Of a stretch of 64,000 nucleotides of DNA, positions 24,301 through 36,656 are shown piece by piece; position 1 is the first letter of the stretch; each line of letters begins with the position of its first letter. The translations under genes were made by a program, and so were the position numbers. The DNA comes from Pleodorina starrii (taxonomy: Eukaryota; Chlorophyta; Chlorophyceae; Chlamydomonadales; Volvocaceae). A model generated the notes under the pieces. The model worked only from the letters and a program-made list of their open reading frames with translations. It did not search any database and was not told the origin of the DNA. The stretch is from NCBI GenBank assembly GCA_030267565.1, contig BRXU01000009.1:347501-411500 (forward strand), given 5' to 3'.

Positions 24301-26161
24301 CCCTGCCCACCTGGAGTGCCCCACCATGTACACCCCCGCCCCCGGATCCGCCAGCCGCCTCAGCAGCGGGTCAGCAGCGGCCCAGTCTATCAGCTCAACC
24401 AACAGTCGTACACATGCGGCATCGTCCAACAGCGAGGCAACCGTCTCGTTGCGGTCGTACATCAGCACCGTGTAGCTGAAGGGGGGGGGGAGGAAATGGG
24501 CGGGGAAGGGCGGCGAAAAGGGGCGGCAGTGGGGGGATTCGTGGGCGGCACTCGCCGCCTCGGAGCAGCTCTAACCCCCACCCTAGGTGGGTTGTTGGTA
24601 CCACGTCCTGCCACCTTTCTCGGCATGCAAGTTAAGCAAAAACCCTAATACAACCTAAAACCACCTTAAAGCCCACCCACCCTCAAACACTCGTTCGTGC
24701 TCACCCCCAGCTGGCCAGCCGCTCCGCGTACGACATGTACGACTCGCTTCCCAGCAGGAACCCCGCGGAGAAGACCGCCAAGGGGAAGGGAGGGCCCAGA
24801 CCCAGATCCGGACCGCCCTGCGGGGTGGGGGGTGGGGTGGTGGTGGGGGTGGGGGTGTTGAGATCAGTGGGTTGCAGGGGGGGATAGATCTCTTTCTGGA
24901 TGATCTCGAAGTCGAAGTCGGAGTCGGAGTCGTGTAAACCCTCCAATCTGGCCCCTATGCGGATCAAGCAAGCTCAACCCCTGACCCAGGACCCCGCACC
25001 GCGCCGGGCCGCCTCCCTCCCTCCGTCCCCCTCACCCCTCCCTCCCTCCCTCCCTTCCCTCCCCCGCCTCCCCCTCCCACCTTTGGATACACCACCTCCA
25101 CCCTCAGTGTGCAGCTGGCGTTGACACAGGCGGGGAAGCAGGAGGTGCAGGTGTGTTCGCGGCGGGGCAGGCGAGCCACCGCCAGCGGCCCCGGGCCCGA
25201 GAAGTCGGGTCGCACCAGGAAGGGCGCGTAGGCCTGGCGACACTGGGCTGAGGTGCGCTGCGGGGAGAGAAGGGGAGAGAAGGGGCCCGGACGAGGGGAG
25301 AGGCGGGAGGGGGATGTTGGGGGGAGAGGGAGGGGGTGAGAGCGACAAACTGCTATCATCTGCCGGATCGTGTCGCGGCATGTCGTGTCGTGTCGGGTGG
25401 TGTCGGTGTGCATGGACGGACGGACGGACGGACGGACGGACGGACGGACGGACGGACGGACGGACACGAAGGCGCACCTGCGAAGCCCCGACCGGCCCCG
25501 GGACCAGCATAGTCGCTCCCGCCAGCGTCCCGCCCAGAGCCGCTGCGGGCGCCGCCGCTACGGCAGCCGCCGCCGCCGCCAGCAGACTCCGGCGCGGCAG
25601 CGCACCTCCCCCTCGCCCCTTTGCCCAGCCCTGGACCCCCGCTCCGGGATCAGCGCCGCTACTGCTGCTGCTGCTGCTGCTCCGGGCTGCCCCTTCCCCC
25701 GGGTCCGGTTCGGGATCGAACTGGGGTTCGCGGCAACGCGGGCCCGGCGGCGCGGGGTGGCCGCAGCTGGTGGCGGTCTGGGGCGGTGTTGGCGGTGGTG
25801 CTGCTGGTGCGGCTGCAGCCGCTGGTGACGCGCGCGCAGCTGCGCCTGCTGGTAGCCAGTCAGCGCCTGCTGGCGCTGCCGCGCGTGATGCTGCTACGCT
25901 TGCTGCTGACGCAGCAGCAGAGCAGCTCGGCTGGCTTTGCGTCTCCCGTTCCGTTGTCGTGGGGGCAAGTTCCCAGTGCGCGGCCCTGAGAGGCTGGCGC
26001 CCATGTCTCCGGCGGGTGGCGCTGCAGCTGCCCACCGGCCGGGCCGAGATGCTCGCGGCCGATGGCGGTATGTGAAGCGCTGTGCCACGCGCCGCGGATG
26101 TCACGTCGCGCCAGGGCGCCGTGGCGCAGGCCGGCGGTGCGCGAAGGGCGCGATGGCACAT
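21314..26161 (-). CDS. CLH1: Chlorophyllase-type alpha/beta hydrolase with N-terminal targeting region and Gln-rich C-terminal extension
   Basis: Chlorophyllases cleave the phytol ester of chlorophyll. Nine exons join in phase to 791 aa: 26,161-25,478, 25,257-25,081, 24,817-24,705, 24,475-24,311, 23,918-23,814, 23,471-23,369, 23,045-22,979, 22,702-22,565, 22,137-21,314. The sequence shows PPFPLAVFSAGFLL (oxyanion-side strand), the nucleophile motif GHSRGGK split by an intron (Ser379), LIDPVD (Asp402), VVGGGLGGDCAP, and EAGHFQFLD (His473), matching the chlorophyllase Ser-Asp-His triad and its VIGxGLGG loop. Residues 190-214 carry a twin arginine then an Ala-rich hydrophobic stretch, like a thylakoid-lumen signal after a transit peptide (inference). 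The last exon adds about 275 residues with poly-Gln and RLETRYKYFDDEDEG, not known to me from the family. Typical chlorophyllases have 300-350 aa. The start ATG is the first in frame; a different upstream exon is possible. Confidence 0.8.
25414..25464. repeat. (GGAC)n tetranucleotide array in chlorophyllase intron 1
   Basis: Twelve or so GGAC units lie within the minus-strand intron 25,477-25,258, next to the donor of exon 1. Confidence 0.92.
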
Positions 26162-26578
26162 TGGGTGAAGTGGTAGCGATCTTCGCGAGACTGGTCGCGA
26201 TCACCGCTTAAGCGAGCGTGCCTACTAAGTGATCACGATATAACAGTGCTGCGACGCAGAGTTGCCCTCCTCGTATCTCATGGCGGGTTCCAGCACCGTA
26301 TGCTTGAGTGTTTTAACAAGCCTTGGAAAGACTCTGCTAAAAACGCACGAACTACCGGAAACAAATGCAAGACGCGAGGTTTCACACCAAGTGGATTGCA
26401 CGGAATGGGCAATGGGGTTTGGGCCGAGCGCGCGAGCGACAAGAAAACGGTTTGTGCCGTACACACGTATACGTGCAAACCCCAATCCCCAAGTGGCTAC
26501 GCCTTCGGAAGAACTCCGCCTGTACCTGTCCGGTAGTATAGGACTTCAGACTGCGGGAGGTCAGCAAAGCGAAAGAAA
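26162..26578. promoter_or_regulatory. Candidate bidirectional promoter, chlorophyllase / complex I subunit
   Basis: Only 417 bp separates the divergent start codons at 26,161 (-) and 26,579 (+), so both 5' UTRs and promoters must share it. A GATATAAC sequence near 26,237 is TATA-like but unproven. No other coding signal is seen. Confidence 0.5.
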
Positions 26579-27482
26579 ATGGCAGAGGCTGCCAAGAACG
26601 CGCTCAAGGCAATTAAGGACGTTTTGTACCGGGTTGGCATCAAGGAGCCATGGAAAATGACCGGAGTTCGCTCCCTCCCCGACTACGAGCACTATATGCC
26701 GATGGGCCTGGAGTACCGGAAGAACTCTCCGGGGTGAGCAGGACTCCTGAACATGTATGCGCTTTGAGCACCAAATGACCAAGTAGAAAAGGTTCGTCAG
26801 TTGGAGTGCTGCTTGAGTGTCACGCCCAACCCTCGCGCAGGACGCAGCCTGTAAAGGCAAAGGTTCCGCATGACTCTCCAAAGCTTGTGTATGACATCAA
26901 GTATTTTGGTGAGGGCTGGCATCGTGGGAAGGGTGTGTTTATGCCCAGCCTACAAGCGCTCAGGTGTGAATCGCCCTGAATGCATCGCGCAGTCCGTGAC
27001 TACCGCCGCAACAACAAGTACACGGCGCGCACGGTGGACAAGACGCCGTTCGACTTTGAGAAGGTGAGGTCCGAATCGGCGCTGCGTGATCGGTGTGCTG
27101 CGCACGAGGCCCCCAACATGACTCACAGCCTTCTGACCCCCTGCGCCTTCACCCCGACCGCCCTTGCCGCCCCGCTCCAAACCAGATGTACGGCAGCGCC
27201 CCCCTGAAGCCCGAGGAGGTGAGCCTTGTTGGACAGAGCAGGTCGCCGGCAGGCTTGGACCACCTGTCAGGGCGACAAGCCAGGGTTTCGCCCCCGGTTT
27301 TGGGGGCGCGCTCCGGCCACTGCAGCAGGCCTGTCAGCCTGCATGGGGGTCTAGGAACTCGACCTCATACGGCACGGGCTCTCACCACCACCGCTCCCTC
27401 ACCACTTGCATCGATGTGCATGTGACTGCCGCAGGTCAAGTTTGTGCCCCGCCCCGAAACCATGCCGACGCGCGGCTTCTGA
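26579..27482 (+). CDS. Mitochondrial complex I accessory subunit, NDUFA7/B14.5a-like, 124 aa
   Basis: Five exons, 26,579-26,733, 26,841-26,908, 26,993-27,063, 27,186-27,218 and 27,435-27,482 (TGA), join in phase to 124 aa. The start lies in a strong context (GAAAATGGCA). The core KVPHDSPKLVYDIKYFVRDY and following RRNNKY resemble the family pattern of a proline-led KL-x-x-x-Y-Y block followed by RD-x-RR in NDUFA7 (B14.5a). These are small matrix-side accessory subunits of NADH:ubiquinone oxidoreductase and, as here, have no cleavable presequence. Short, tightly spliced and basic, it looks like a conserved housekeeping gene. The assignment rests on motif memory: complex I is likely, the exact subunit less so. 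Confidence 0.65.
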
Positions 27483-28447
27483 GGAGGTCACTTTCGTTCG
27501 GGCAACCCCGGCATCCTTTTGAGGAGGCAAATGGCTTATTGTCACCGGCCGGCGCTTCGCCTGCCGACGCCATCGCTGGACGGGGGGTTGGCGCCGCCGC
27601 GGGCGGCCCTGGTCGCTCTGGCTGGCGTTCCCAGAAGACCCTTGCCGGCCAACCTTAACCGGTGGCTATCGTAGTGGGTGAATTGCAATTTTGCGATGCC
27701 CGTGATGCGCTGTGTTGTTGGTGAGATGTGGGGTGATGGCCCGGTGTGGTGTCATGGAGGGGATGGATGGTGGTCGTGGCGCTGACACGGCTTCTAACGA
27801 ACCGTCCGGTGGGATCCAGCGCGCGCGGGGAGGGGTGCGAGGCTTGTGGCGCAGTGGGGCGTTTGCCGCTGAAACGAAGGATGTTCGAGTAAGGTTATGG
27901 CTTATCCACATAGTATGATTTCGCCGAGTAGCAATCCGCTGGGCAGTGTGGCCGCTCGGGTCTCAAACGCAACGCATGAACGAGGCCTGCGGGGCGGCCG
28001 GAGTGAGTGCTTTTGAGGCCGAAGCAGGGCTGCGGCTGCGCCCGATCTGATCTGATCTGATCTGCTCCGCTTTGTTTTCTTTTAGGATGCCCCTTTTCTC
28101 ACTCACGCACCTTGCATTCCGGGGGTCTTGAGTGTGTCACGCACCGTGTGGGCGGTCGCCGCCGTCAATCGGTGGGTCGGTGGGGTTGGCGGCGGTCGCA
28201 GGGAATCTCGGCGTGCGGTCACATGGAAGGCTCCAGGGGCCCTGGGGGGCCTCGAGAGTGCGATGGCGTGGCGGCCCGCGATGAAGGCGGTGCCCCGTGC
28301 CAGGGCGCCTGAGGCGAGACGGCGGACGAAAGGCTGCCGTACTTACTTTATCCGCAGAGAGATGCGACGAGGGCGTGAGAGATGGGGCGCCCGTGCCGTT
28401 GCCCGTGTCTGCCCCTGTCTGACCTTCCCGCCCTTTGACCACGCCTT

Positions 28448-28452
28448 TGTAA
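28448..28452 (+). terminator. TGTAA poly(A) signal, probably of the complex I subunit gene
   Basis: This is the first plus-strand TGTAA after the stop at 27,482, implying a 3' UTR of about 970 nt. A (CA)n run starts directly downstream. Confidence 0.4.
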
Positions 28453-28468
28453 GGGAGCGCGTGTGCAG

Positions 28469-28496
28469 ACACACACACACACACACACACACACAC
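28469..28496 (+). repeat. (CA)n microsatellite
   Basis: Fourteen CA dinucleotides. Confidence 0.95.
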
Positions 28497-31419
28497 CTCT
28501 GCGCTCCTGGGCTGCAGATCCGATGTCGGCGGTCAACGAGCTACGCAGCGCGTTCTTCGGTGTCTCTTTTATTGTCTTTTTATGGCTCTAGCTCACGAGA
28601 GATATTGCTCACAGGCCAAGCCAGCCACCCCTCCCCTGTCGCAGTCCCTCCCCTCCCCTCGGAAGCAGTGCTTCTTCCCCGCAGTGCTTTCTTCGTTCCC
28701 CTTCCTCAACCCCAATCAAGACGCTCCTCCCGCCCCGTGAATCAAAGCAATGGTTAGAAATGTTGCAAAAGGAGCACCCTCGCCCTCAACCCCCACCACC
28801 ACCGACCGCACGACCACGCAAGCAGCCTCCACCGCCCGGGGAGGGGTGCAACGTGCAAGGAGACGAAAAGACGCACAGGACGGACCTGCGCCGCACGACG
28901 ATAATGATGATGATATGCATAGATAGGGTATGGAAGATGCAAACTCGAACTCGAACCCCCCTGCAGTACACAATGCCCACACGCGCGGGGCGCGGCATGT
29001 TTCCCCTCCCCCGCGCCACCCCACCAGCACCACCCACTCACCCAGATGACGCACACTTCGCTCGTGCCGAGTGGCTTGCTCGCACCGCCGCGACCAAAGG
29101 CCGTGAATTGAAAGCCCAACCAACTCCCAGTCCGTCAGCCAGCCAGTCAGTCAGTCAGGGCACCCCAGCCTGCAGCCGCTCACGACGTGTGGGTCAACAC
29201 GCACTGTTACCGCCCCCCCCCCGCGCTCCAGACGAGGAGGTCCCTTCCCGGGGCCCACCTCCCAGCGCACCCAACTCGCCCCCCGATCTTTAAACCACCA
29301 CAGCATTTAAAAAACCACCAACGGGCACGTGTTGTGTGCGACATGTACGAAATAGTACGATAATGAAGCAGGCGCAGCACACGCGTGCAAGGCGCGTTAT
29401 CGTACATTAGTAATTTGACGCAGCAGGCGAGCACTGTCAAAGTCGGCGGCGGGCTGCGCTCCCTGGAGCAGTCCCCTGCCCCCATGAGATGCAGGCACCG
29501 CCACCGCACCGATTGTCCAAGACTCTTTCACTTGGCTGACAGACAGACAGACGGACAGACAGACAGCAAAGCAGAGCTCACAAACCGTCCGGACTGCTGT
29601 CCCGCTTCCCCCCCCCCCCGCACGAGCAAGATGGCCAAAATAAATGCATAACAAAGGCCGCTCTCAGTGCCGCACATGCAAACGGTACACCACCACCGAC
29701 GCGCTGAATCAACATAAACATCAACAACATCAACAACAACAGAAAGAACTGCTACTATTACTACTGCTACTATTACCGCTTCTACTACTACGGTAGCATT
29801 CCGCAACACCTCGCCACACAACCCTCGACCCTCATACCGTATCCATTCTCGAAGCGCCGGCGGCGGCCGCCGCACAGCGGGACGCCGCCCCGAGGCCACC
29901 CGGCTGTGCGCATGAAACCCACTAAAACCCCATCAACATGAAAATTGACGGCGCGGAAGCGGAAGAAGTTTCTCTATCTGTTCTACCATCGGATTCCGTC
30001 AGCGGCAACGGCAGGCGCTCTACTCTCAGCACTTCCCAGCACCACCACCACCACCACCACCACCACGAGGGCTGACGGCTCCCGACCACACGGTCGCCAG
30101 TCGGTACCTCCCCTGGAGCCCGCAAGCAAAAGAAGCACCAAGAATACGACAAAAACACACCAGGGCCGGCTTCTATCCGCTAGGGCCAGCGGCACGGAAC
30201 TCACTCACTGGTGGACCCTTTGCCGCTCCCCCCGGCTTGCGAGCAAAATCAGCGGCCCCCTTCCCTCTCCCCCCCGTGCTCCACAGGCGCAGCTACCCTC
30301 CCTCCCTCCCTCCCCCCGCGCTCCGCATCCATGTCTCTGCTCTGTGCCCTCCAAGTCGCGTCCGCCGTTGCCTGATCAGGCAGCCGCCTAAGCAGGCAGC
30401 AGGACGTAGCCACCTAATCGAATCAACGCCCGGCTCCTCCCAAAATCCCCAGCGTCCAGGGTGCGCACACACACACGCACACACACGCATGGCGACACGG
30501 TATGCACACGAGCAACAGTCGACGCCGCCCTCTTTCCCGTCAAAATGCTTCTCCCGCCGAAATGTCGCACTCAAAATTCCAGAGGCTGCACATGTGTGTG
30601 TGTGTGTGTGCGTGTGTGAGTGTGGGTGGGTGCGCGCCGCGCTTCATCAGAAACGCCAAGAAGCCACACGCCAGGAAGCCGGGGGTCCCCTTCGGGGGCT
30701 GTGCAGCGCGCCACAGCGTCCCAGCAGCCGTCTCAACAGCAGGCGGGCAGGCAGGCAACACAGCAAAAAGCTTCCGGCCGCAACCCCTGCAGACCCTGCG
30801 TCGGCAGCTTACCGGCTTACGGCTGCAGCGTCAGCTGCAGGGCCATCCACGCACGCGTGCTGGTGCGGCCACCGGCGCTTCTGACGCCTCCGACGCTGCG
30901 TCCGCAAGAGCTCTCTCCCATCAGACCGCCACAACGACCGCCCGCTTACCCAGCGTCGCGTGGGAACGCGATCCGGCGCTTTAGCTGTCAGAGCCGTTGC
31001 GTCCTTTGCGTCCGATAAGGTACGGTAAGGTCTCGCACGTAGCGCGCAGGTATACCTTAAATGGCCATCCCACCCCGGGTTGCCGCCCCTCACCGCAAGG
31101 GGCGACAGAGAGCCCCCGCGGGGGCCACCGCCCATAAGCCGGGATTGCCCCACAGCAGGCGACGTTTGCCACTTTGCAGATATTGCCACGCACCACCCTC
31201 CCTTGCCTCTTCCCACCCACCCGCGCTCGGTCCGGTGCTGGGCTCGCTTTCCTAACTCTACCCCTGACCTGTCTCGCCCCGAGCGCCGCCGTTGCCGCTC
31301 TTGGCGCTCCGAAACCCTTCGGTGACGCCGCACGGCCCGCGTGTACGTCACCCGCGCACGCGCGCAGTTGGCGAGACTAGCTGCGGCGGCCAGGGTCAGG
31401 GCCAGGGCCAGGGCGGGGG

Positions 31420-33509
31420 CTAGCCCAGCACGCGCATGGTCAGGTTCTGTGTGGGATGGAAGTGGTCGGCGGAGCCCTCGTCGTACTGTACGGAGAGCTT
31501 GCTGTCGGTACAGGCCACGACGCGGCCCTGCATCCACACGCCCTCCACATCGTAAAAGACCTGAGCGGACAGGAGGGAAGCGACGGGGAGGGAAGAACTC
31601 GCGACAATATCAACAACAACAACAGCAGCAGCCGAACCCGGCGCCAACAGCAGCAGCACCAGCAGCAGCCCCCCCTGCCCCGGATGCCCCGGTCATCGGC
31701 AATGACCACGCGTGACCCCCCCTGCCCGGAACCCCGGGTGCATGCATCGGCCATCGGCATTGACCACCCTGCCCTGCCAGCACACAGCCGCGAACAGCAG
31801 CTGCGGAGGAGAGCCATCCCGCGGCCACTGCCCTAAGCGGGGCCCTGTGCACAGACACAGAGCCGCAGTCCTAACCAGGACAAGCCCTAAAACCCTTCCA
31901 TTCCATTCCGTTGGCAGGAGGGCCAAGAGTGCGGTCCAGATCCCAGCTAAAACGGCGATGAGGGCAACAAGGGAGTGGGGTTGCGTCGCCACCCCACATC
32001 AGAGCGCCCAGGAACGCGCGCGGTGCGTGGGCAACTTACCGCCACTGGTCGCCCCACAGCTGCCGGCCCCAGTGAGATCAACTGCTGCAGCACGCCTTGC
32101 CCCGCGCCGCTGCCCGCCGCCACGCCGCCGACGCTGGGGCTGGGGGCCATCATGGCTGTGCCGCTGCCGCTGCCGGCGGTGCTCGTTGCCGTGATCGCCG
32201 GACTCGAGGAGGTGACGGCAGTCGTCACCTGCCGCAGGACCCCCATCCCGGCGGCCTGTTGCTGCTGCTGCTGTTGCTGCTGCTGCAGGCGCTGTTGTTG
32301 CAGCTGCAGCTGCTGCTGCTGCTGTAGTTGTCGCTGCTGCATTTGTTGCTGCTGTGCTTGTTGTTGCTGGAGCTGCTGCTGCTGCAACTGTTGGTGTTGG
32401 AGGTGCTGTTGCTGGAGGTGTTGCTGTTGCTGTTGCTGCTGCATGTGCATCTGGTGCTGCTGCAGCTGTTGCATCTGCAGGTGCTGCTGCTGCTGCTGCT
32501 GCGCCGCATGCTGCACTGCGTGTTGTTGCTGCTGCTGCTGCTGGAGGTGCTGCTGCTGCGCTTGCAAGTGTTGCTGCTGCAGTTGTTGAAGGTGTTGCTG
32601 CTGCAGATGAAGCTGCTGCTGCTCCGCCTGCTGCCCCTGTCCCTGCTGCTGCGCCTGCAGGTGCTGTTGCTGCAGGTGCTGTTGCTGCAGCTGCTGCTGC
32701 TGAAGTTGTTGCTGCTGAAGTTGTTGCTGCTGCAGCTGTTGTTGTTGCAGCTGCTGTTGTTGCAACTGCTGTTGCTGCAGGTGCTGCGCCTGCTGCTGCG
32801 GTACCAATCCGGACAAGGCTGGACTCCCAACGCCCGCAACCCCGCTCGCTGCTCCCCCGGCCGCCTCGTAGCCCCGTGTAGGTCCCTGGCTGCCTCCACC
32901 ACCAGGCCCCGTCAGTGTGCCTCCACCACCACCCGTCAATCCACCAAGCTCCGCCATGCCACCGCTGTGCGCCGGCGCGGGCTGCATACCCTGTCCGGAG
33001 GCCCGCCCAGGCACCTGTTGTTGTTGCTGCTGCAGGTGCATGTGCGGTTGCGATTGTGGCTGGTGGGGATGCGCCGACATCATGCCCCCCAGGTGCGGTT
33101 GCGCCGTGTGACTCGTCTGTGTCACGGGTACCATTCCGGCAAAGGCCATGGGCTGCTGCTGCTGGTGCTGGGCCGCCTGCTGCACGGCTGTCTGCTGATG
33201 GTGCTGCATCGACGGATGCTGCTGCCTCGCGCCGTGCCCGTTTGGTTGCCCGTGTGAGCCAGTTGCTGCGGCCAGCCCCGGACTTGCGGTGTGCGCATTG
33301 ATGTGCATCATCGCTGCCGGGAGCAACCCGCGCTGCTGCCCCCCGACTTGCATCGCCTGCTGCTGCAGTTGTTGCTGCTGCAGCTGTTGTTGCTGCATTT
33401 GCTGCTGCTGCTGAATCAGCTGCTGCTGGTGCGCCTGTTGCATCTGCATTTGCTGCGGGTGCACCAGCATTTGCTGTTGCTGCTGTTGTTGTTGCTGCTG
33501 CAACTGCAT

Positions 33510-33543
<34 letters not shown>

Positions 33544-36500
33544 AACTGCATTTGCTGTTGCTGCTGCAAATGCATTTGCTGCTGTTGTTGCTGTAGTTGT
33601 TGCATTTGCTGCTGCTGGTGCTGCAACTGCATTTGCTGCTGGGGTGACAGCTGGGGGTTCTGCGGAATGAGCACGCCGGCGGTCGGCACCTGCGACTGCT
33701 GCTGCTGCGACTGCTGCTGCATGATATGCGACTGCGACGCTGCCCCGGGACCGCCGCCGCTCAGCTGCTGCTGTTGCTGCGTCGGCAGCTGCTGCAGTTG
33801 CTGCTGTGGCACCATCTGGCCAGCAGCAGCCGCGCCTCCATTCGGCACCGTCGGTGTCCGCTGGCCCGGCAACGATTCCCCGCCCGAGTTCCGCCCCGCT
33901 GCCGCCCCCGCAGCCGTCGCCGCAGCACCCACCCCTGTCCCCGGCCCCGACAAGTTGGGCGAGTCCCGGCCCGCCTTCGCCCCCCCCGGCACGCTACCCG
34001 TACTGCTGGCCCCGAAACGAACCGCCGGCGCCGGCGCCGACGCCGCTGCCTGCGCCCCAACGGCCGGCGCCCCGACTGCCAGGCTGCTCACGCTCTTGGT
34101 CTTCTTCGCTGGCTTGGGGTCTAGCGCCGGGCTGCTGCCTGACTTGCGCTTCGGGCTGCCCATCACCCCTAGGGCCGCCGCTGCGACGTTGCCGCCGGAG
34201 GCGGCAAGGGTCGGCGTCGCCGCCGGCGCAGCCGGCGGCGTCGCCGCCGCCGCCGCCGCTGGCGGCGGCACCGCCATCGATGCCGCCGGTCCTCCTATCG
34301 GCCAGGCTACCTCCCCTCCGGTGACCAGATCCAGCAGCTCCACCTCCTCCTCCTGGCCGGTGGATTCGTAGTAGATGCGCGCGTGGTGCTTGGCGGAGGT
34401 GGGGTCGTGCTCCAGCACCGCGCCGTCCCACCAGGTTCCATCCTCGGGCCACAACAGCGCCAGGCGGCGGCCCTTGAGGTGCGTGCTGCGAAGCTCCATG
34501 ACGGTCAGAAGCCGCCGGCCGTGGGCTGCGGCTGCCGCTGCAAGGGAGGGCACGGTTGGTTGGTTGGTTTGGTGGTTGGAGGTTCGGCATTAACCGCCTG
34601 CAGAAGCTGCTACGAGGCCGACACGACCTCGCCCACGGTGACAACAGCACCAGCAGCAAAAACAACAGCACCGTTGGAGGAAGTGCCAGGTGGCGTTTCG
34701 TCCGCCGCCTCACTCACCTGCGCCCTTCTTGTCCTTCTTCAGGCCGGGCCCCTTGCCCCCCGAGCCCGGCTCGCCTGCTGCTGCCGCCGCCGCCGCGCCG
34801 CCTCTCCCGGCGCCCGCCTTGGGCCCCAGCTTCAGCCCGGTGCCCGCCGCGCCGCGTGCTGGGGGGTTAGCGAGCGGTGGGCAGCAGGGGCGCCGGCGAT
34901 GGCCGTCAGCACACGAGGGGTGTCAGCACACGAGGGGTGTGCGCGTCCCCTCAGGATCAGCTGCGCAGCGAATGCGGGACGTGCTGTGCTGTGCTGCACC
35001 GCGCCGTGTGGAAGAACACGGGCGCCTTCCAAGTTCCAACGCGCCCTTCAGGCTCCGCGGGGCAAAGAAGAGACCTCCTCCTCTCCGGCACTGCCCCGCC
35101 CTCCGCCCCGCCCACGGGCCCTTCCACCCACTCCCACCCACCCACCTGGCGGCTTGCCGTTATGGTGGTGCTGCGCTTTGCTTTGCGCCGCCACCGCCTT
35201 GGCTTGCGCCGCCGCCTGTGCCGCCTGCGCCCGGGCCGCCGTCGCCGCCGCCAGCGCCTCCCTGCTGTGCTTCACCTGCCGTTCAGCCTCCTGGACCTGC
35301 GTCCCCGGGGTCGGAAACACGCGGAGACACGCGGAGACACGCGGAGATGAGCCGCCCGTCAGTCGGCCGGTCGGACCCCGAATGGAACCGGGGGTGAGCG
35401 CAAGTGCGAATAACACAGGGCGCATGTGGCATGAGTGAGTGCAAATGGGGGCGGCAGACACACACACAACCACATACAGCAGCGACGGCAGCGCTGCACG
35501 TGCATGTGCGCGGTGGGGCGTGCCTCGTTGCACGTGCGCCCTCCAGCCCCACACCCACCCCCAGCCCACCCCGAGGTACCGGACATCCACTCTTTTCCGA
35601 GTGGTAGTGGAATGGAGTGATCTGCTTGGTGTCAGATCCCCCAGCCCCGAAGCCCAGTCAGGGTCAGCGGAATCCCAATACCCCACCATCGCCACCAACC
35701 GGGCCCTCAGCGGTGCCCTAGGACTCAGCCTCAGCCCCAGCCGGCACGACCCGGCGCGCCCACCCCTGGAGCCTCCCTCCGGATCCGTCTGATCCCAGGA
35801 AGTGGCTCCAGGGGAGGGATGGAGGGAGAGATCCGGACCCGGACTAGGGCGCAAGCTCGCGGGCAGCGGCGCAGCGGCCCCCACCTGCTGCAGCGCGGCG
35901 CTGCGGTTCTGTTCGTGCGCCTGTCGCTCTGCCGCGATCTGTCCCTCCAGGGCCGCCTGCTGCTGCTCTGCCGCCTGGACCTCCTCACGCAGGGCGGCCA
36001 GCCGGGCCTGAGGGACGGACGCCCACGGGGGTGCAGCGCCCGGCGAACGGGTCGTGGAAAGGGTGGCTGGGCTGGGCTGGGTTGGGTCGGTTCCCCAAGG
36101 GCTGCGCCCTTGGGACAAGGGTCACAACCCCCACAAATACACACACACGCAGGGCACATCCAACCCCGTACTCCCGGGGCCTCCGCAACCCCCCCCCTCC
36201 CACCTGGAGCGACTCCACGCTCTCCACGCCGCCTGCCCCCTCGGGCAGGCTGCCCAGCGCGCCCGCCGCTGCGTTGTACGACATGCCTGCCTGCGCGGCC
36301 GCTTTGGCCGCCTTGGCCGACGCCTCCTCCACGCTGCGCGCGAGGCCGCGGACCTTCTCCTCCAGGCAGGCCCGGTCTGATGGGGCCAGGGGCCGGGGGC
36401 CGGGGCCGGGCAGCGCGCGGACGGGGAAGGAGAGGGGAGTGTCACTGACAGGCAACGAGAATAACGCGACAGCGGCGGGGGCGAGTTCAATGGAGTTCAG

Positions 36501-36656
36501 ACTCCAGGCATCCTGGGTGCGGCGGCTTGTATTCAGGCGGGCTTTTATTCAGGTGGGGTGGTGGGGACCGTGTGGAGCACCGCCTGTTCGCTCACCTTTG
36601 TCGGGATCGAGGCCGTGCGAAAGACTGGGCTGCGTGGGTTGGGTTTGCGCTGGCAT
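31420..36656 (-). CDS. Coiled-coil, Tudor-like protein with a giant Gln-rich (prion-like) region, 1,095 aa
   Basis: Seven exons join in phase: 36,656-36,596, 36,376-36,204, 36,007-35,885, 35,296-35,146, 34,858-34,718, 34,537-32,040 and 31,560-31,420. The start MPAQTQPTQPSLSHG is the only ATG in frame with exon 1. Residues about 20-165 are Ala/Glu/Gln heptad-rich (ARLAALREEVQAAEQQQAA), predicting coiled coil. About 233-295 is Tudor-like (GRRLALLWPEDGTWWDG, then IYYESTGQEEEVELLDL), the kind that binds methylated histones or proteins. Residues about 457-975 are mainly Gln with Leu, His and Met. The last 46 residues (VFYDVEGVWMQGRVV, SVQYDEGSADHFHP) look like a second Tudor/Agenet module. A chromatin or transcription cofactor role is inference. 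I do not recognise an orthologue. Confidence 0.75.

Larger units (their letters stand above)
27483..31419. other. Convergent 3' interval, no assigned gene
   Basis: This lies between the stops of the complex I subunit (+) and the Tudor gene (-). It holds 3' UTRs and simple repeats: CA at 28,469, GACA near 29,538-29,570, ACC near 30,040-30,066 and CA/GT near 30,465 and 30,595. The open frames are short, overlapping in several frames and low-complexity. No minus-strand TGTAA was found for the Tudor gene, so its 3' end is unknown. Confidence 0.6.

Noticed and set aside
24818..24967. Possible extra chlorophyllase exon reading EGLHDSDSDFDFEII
   Set aside because: It is open in frame with the next exon, but no acceptor gives the phase required by the upstream donor; the acceptor at 24,818 does. 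It might still be an alternative exon.
32328..33257. Plus-strand leucine-rich ORF opposite the Tudor gene
   Set aside because: It is the antisense of CAG/CAA glutamine codons (CTG/TTG); the minus frame has in-phase splice sites and recognisable domains.
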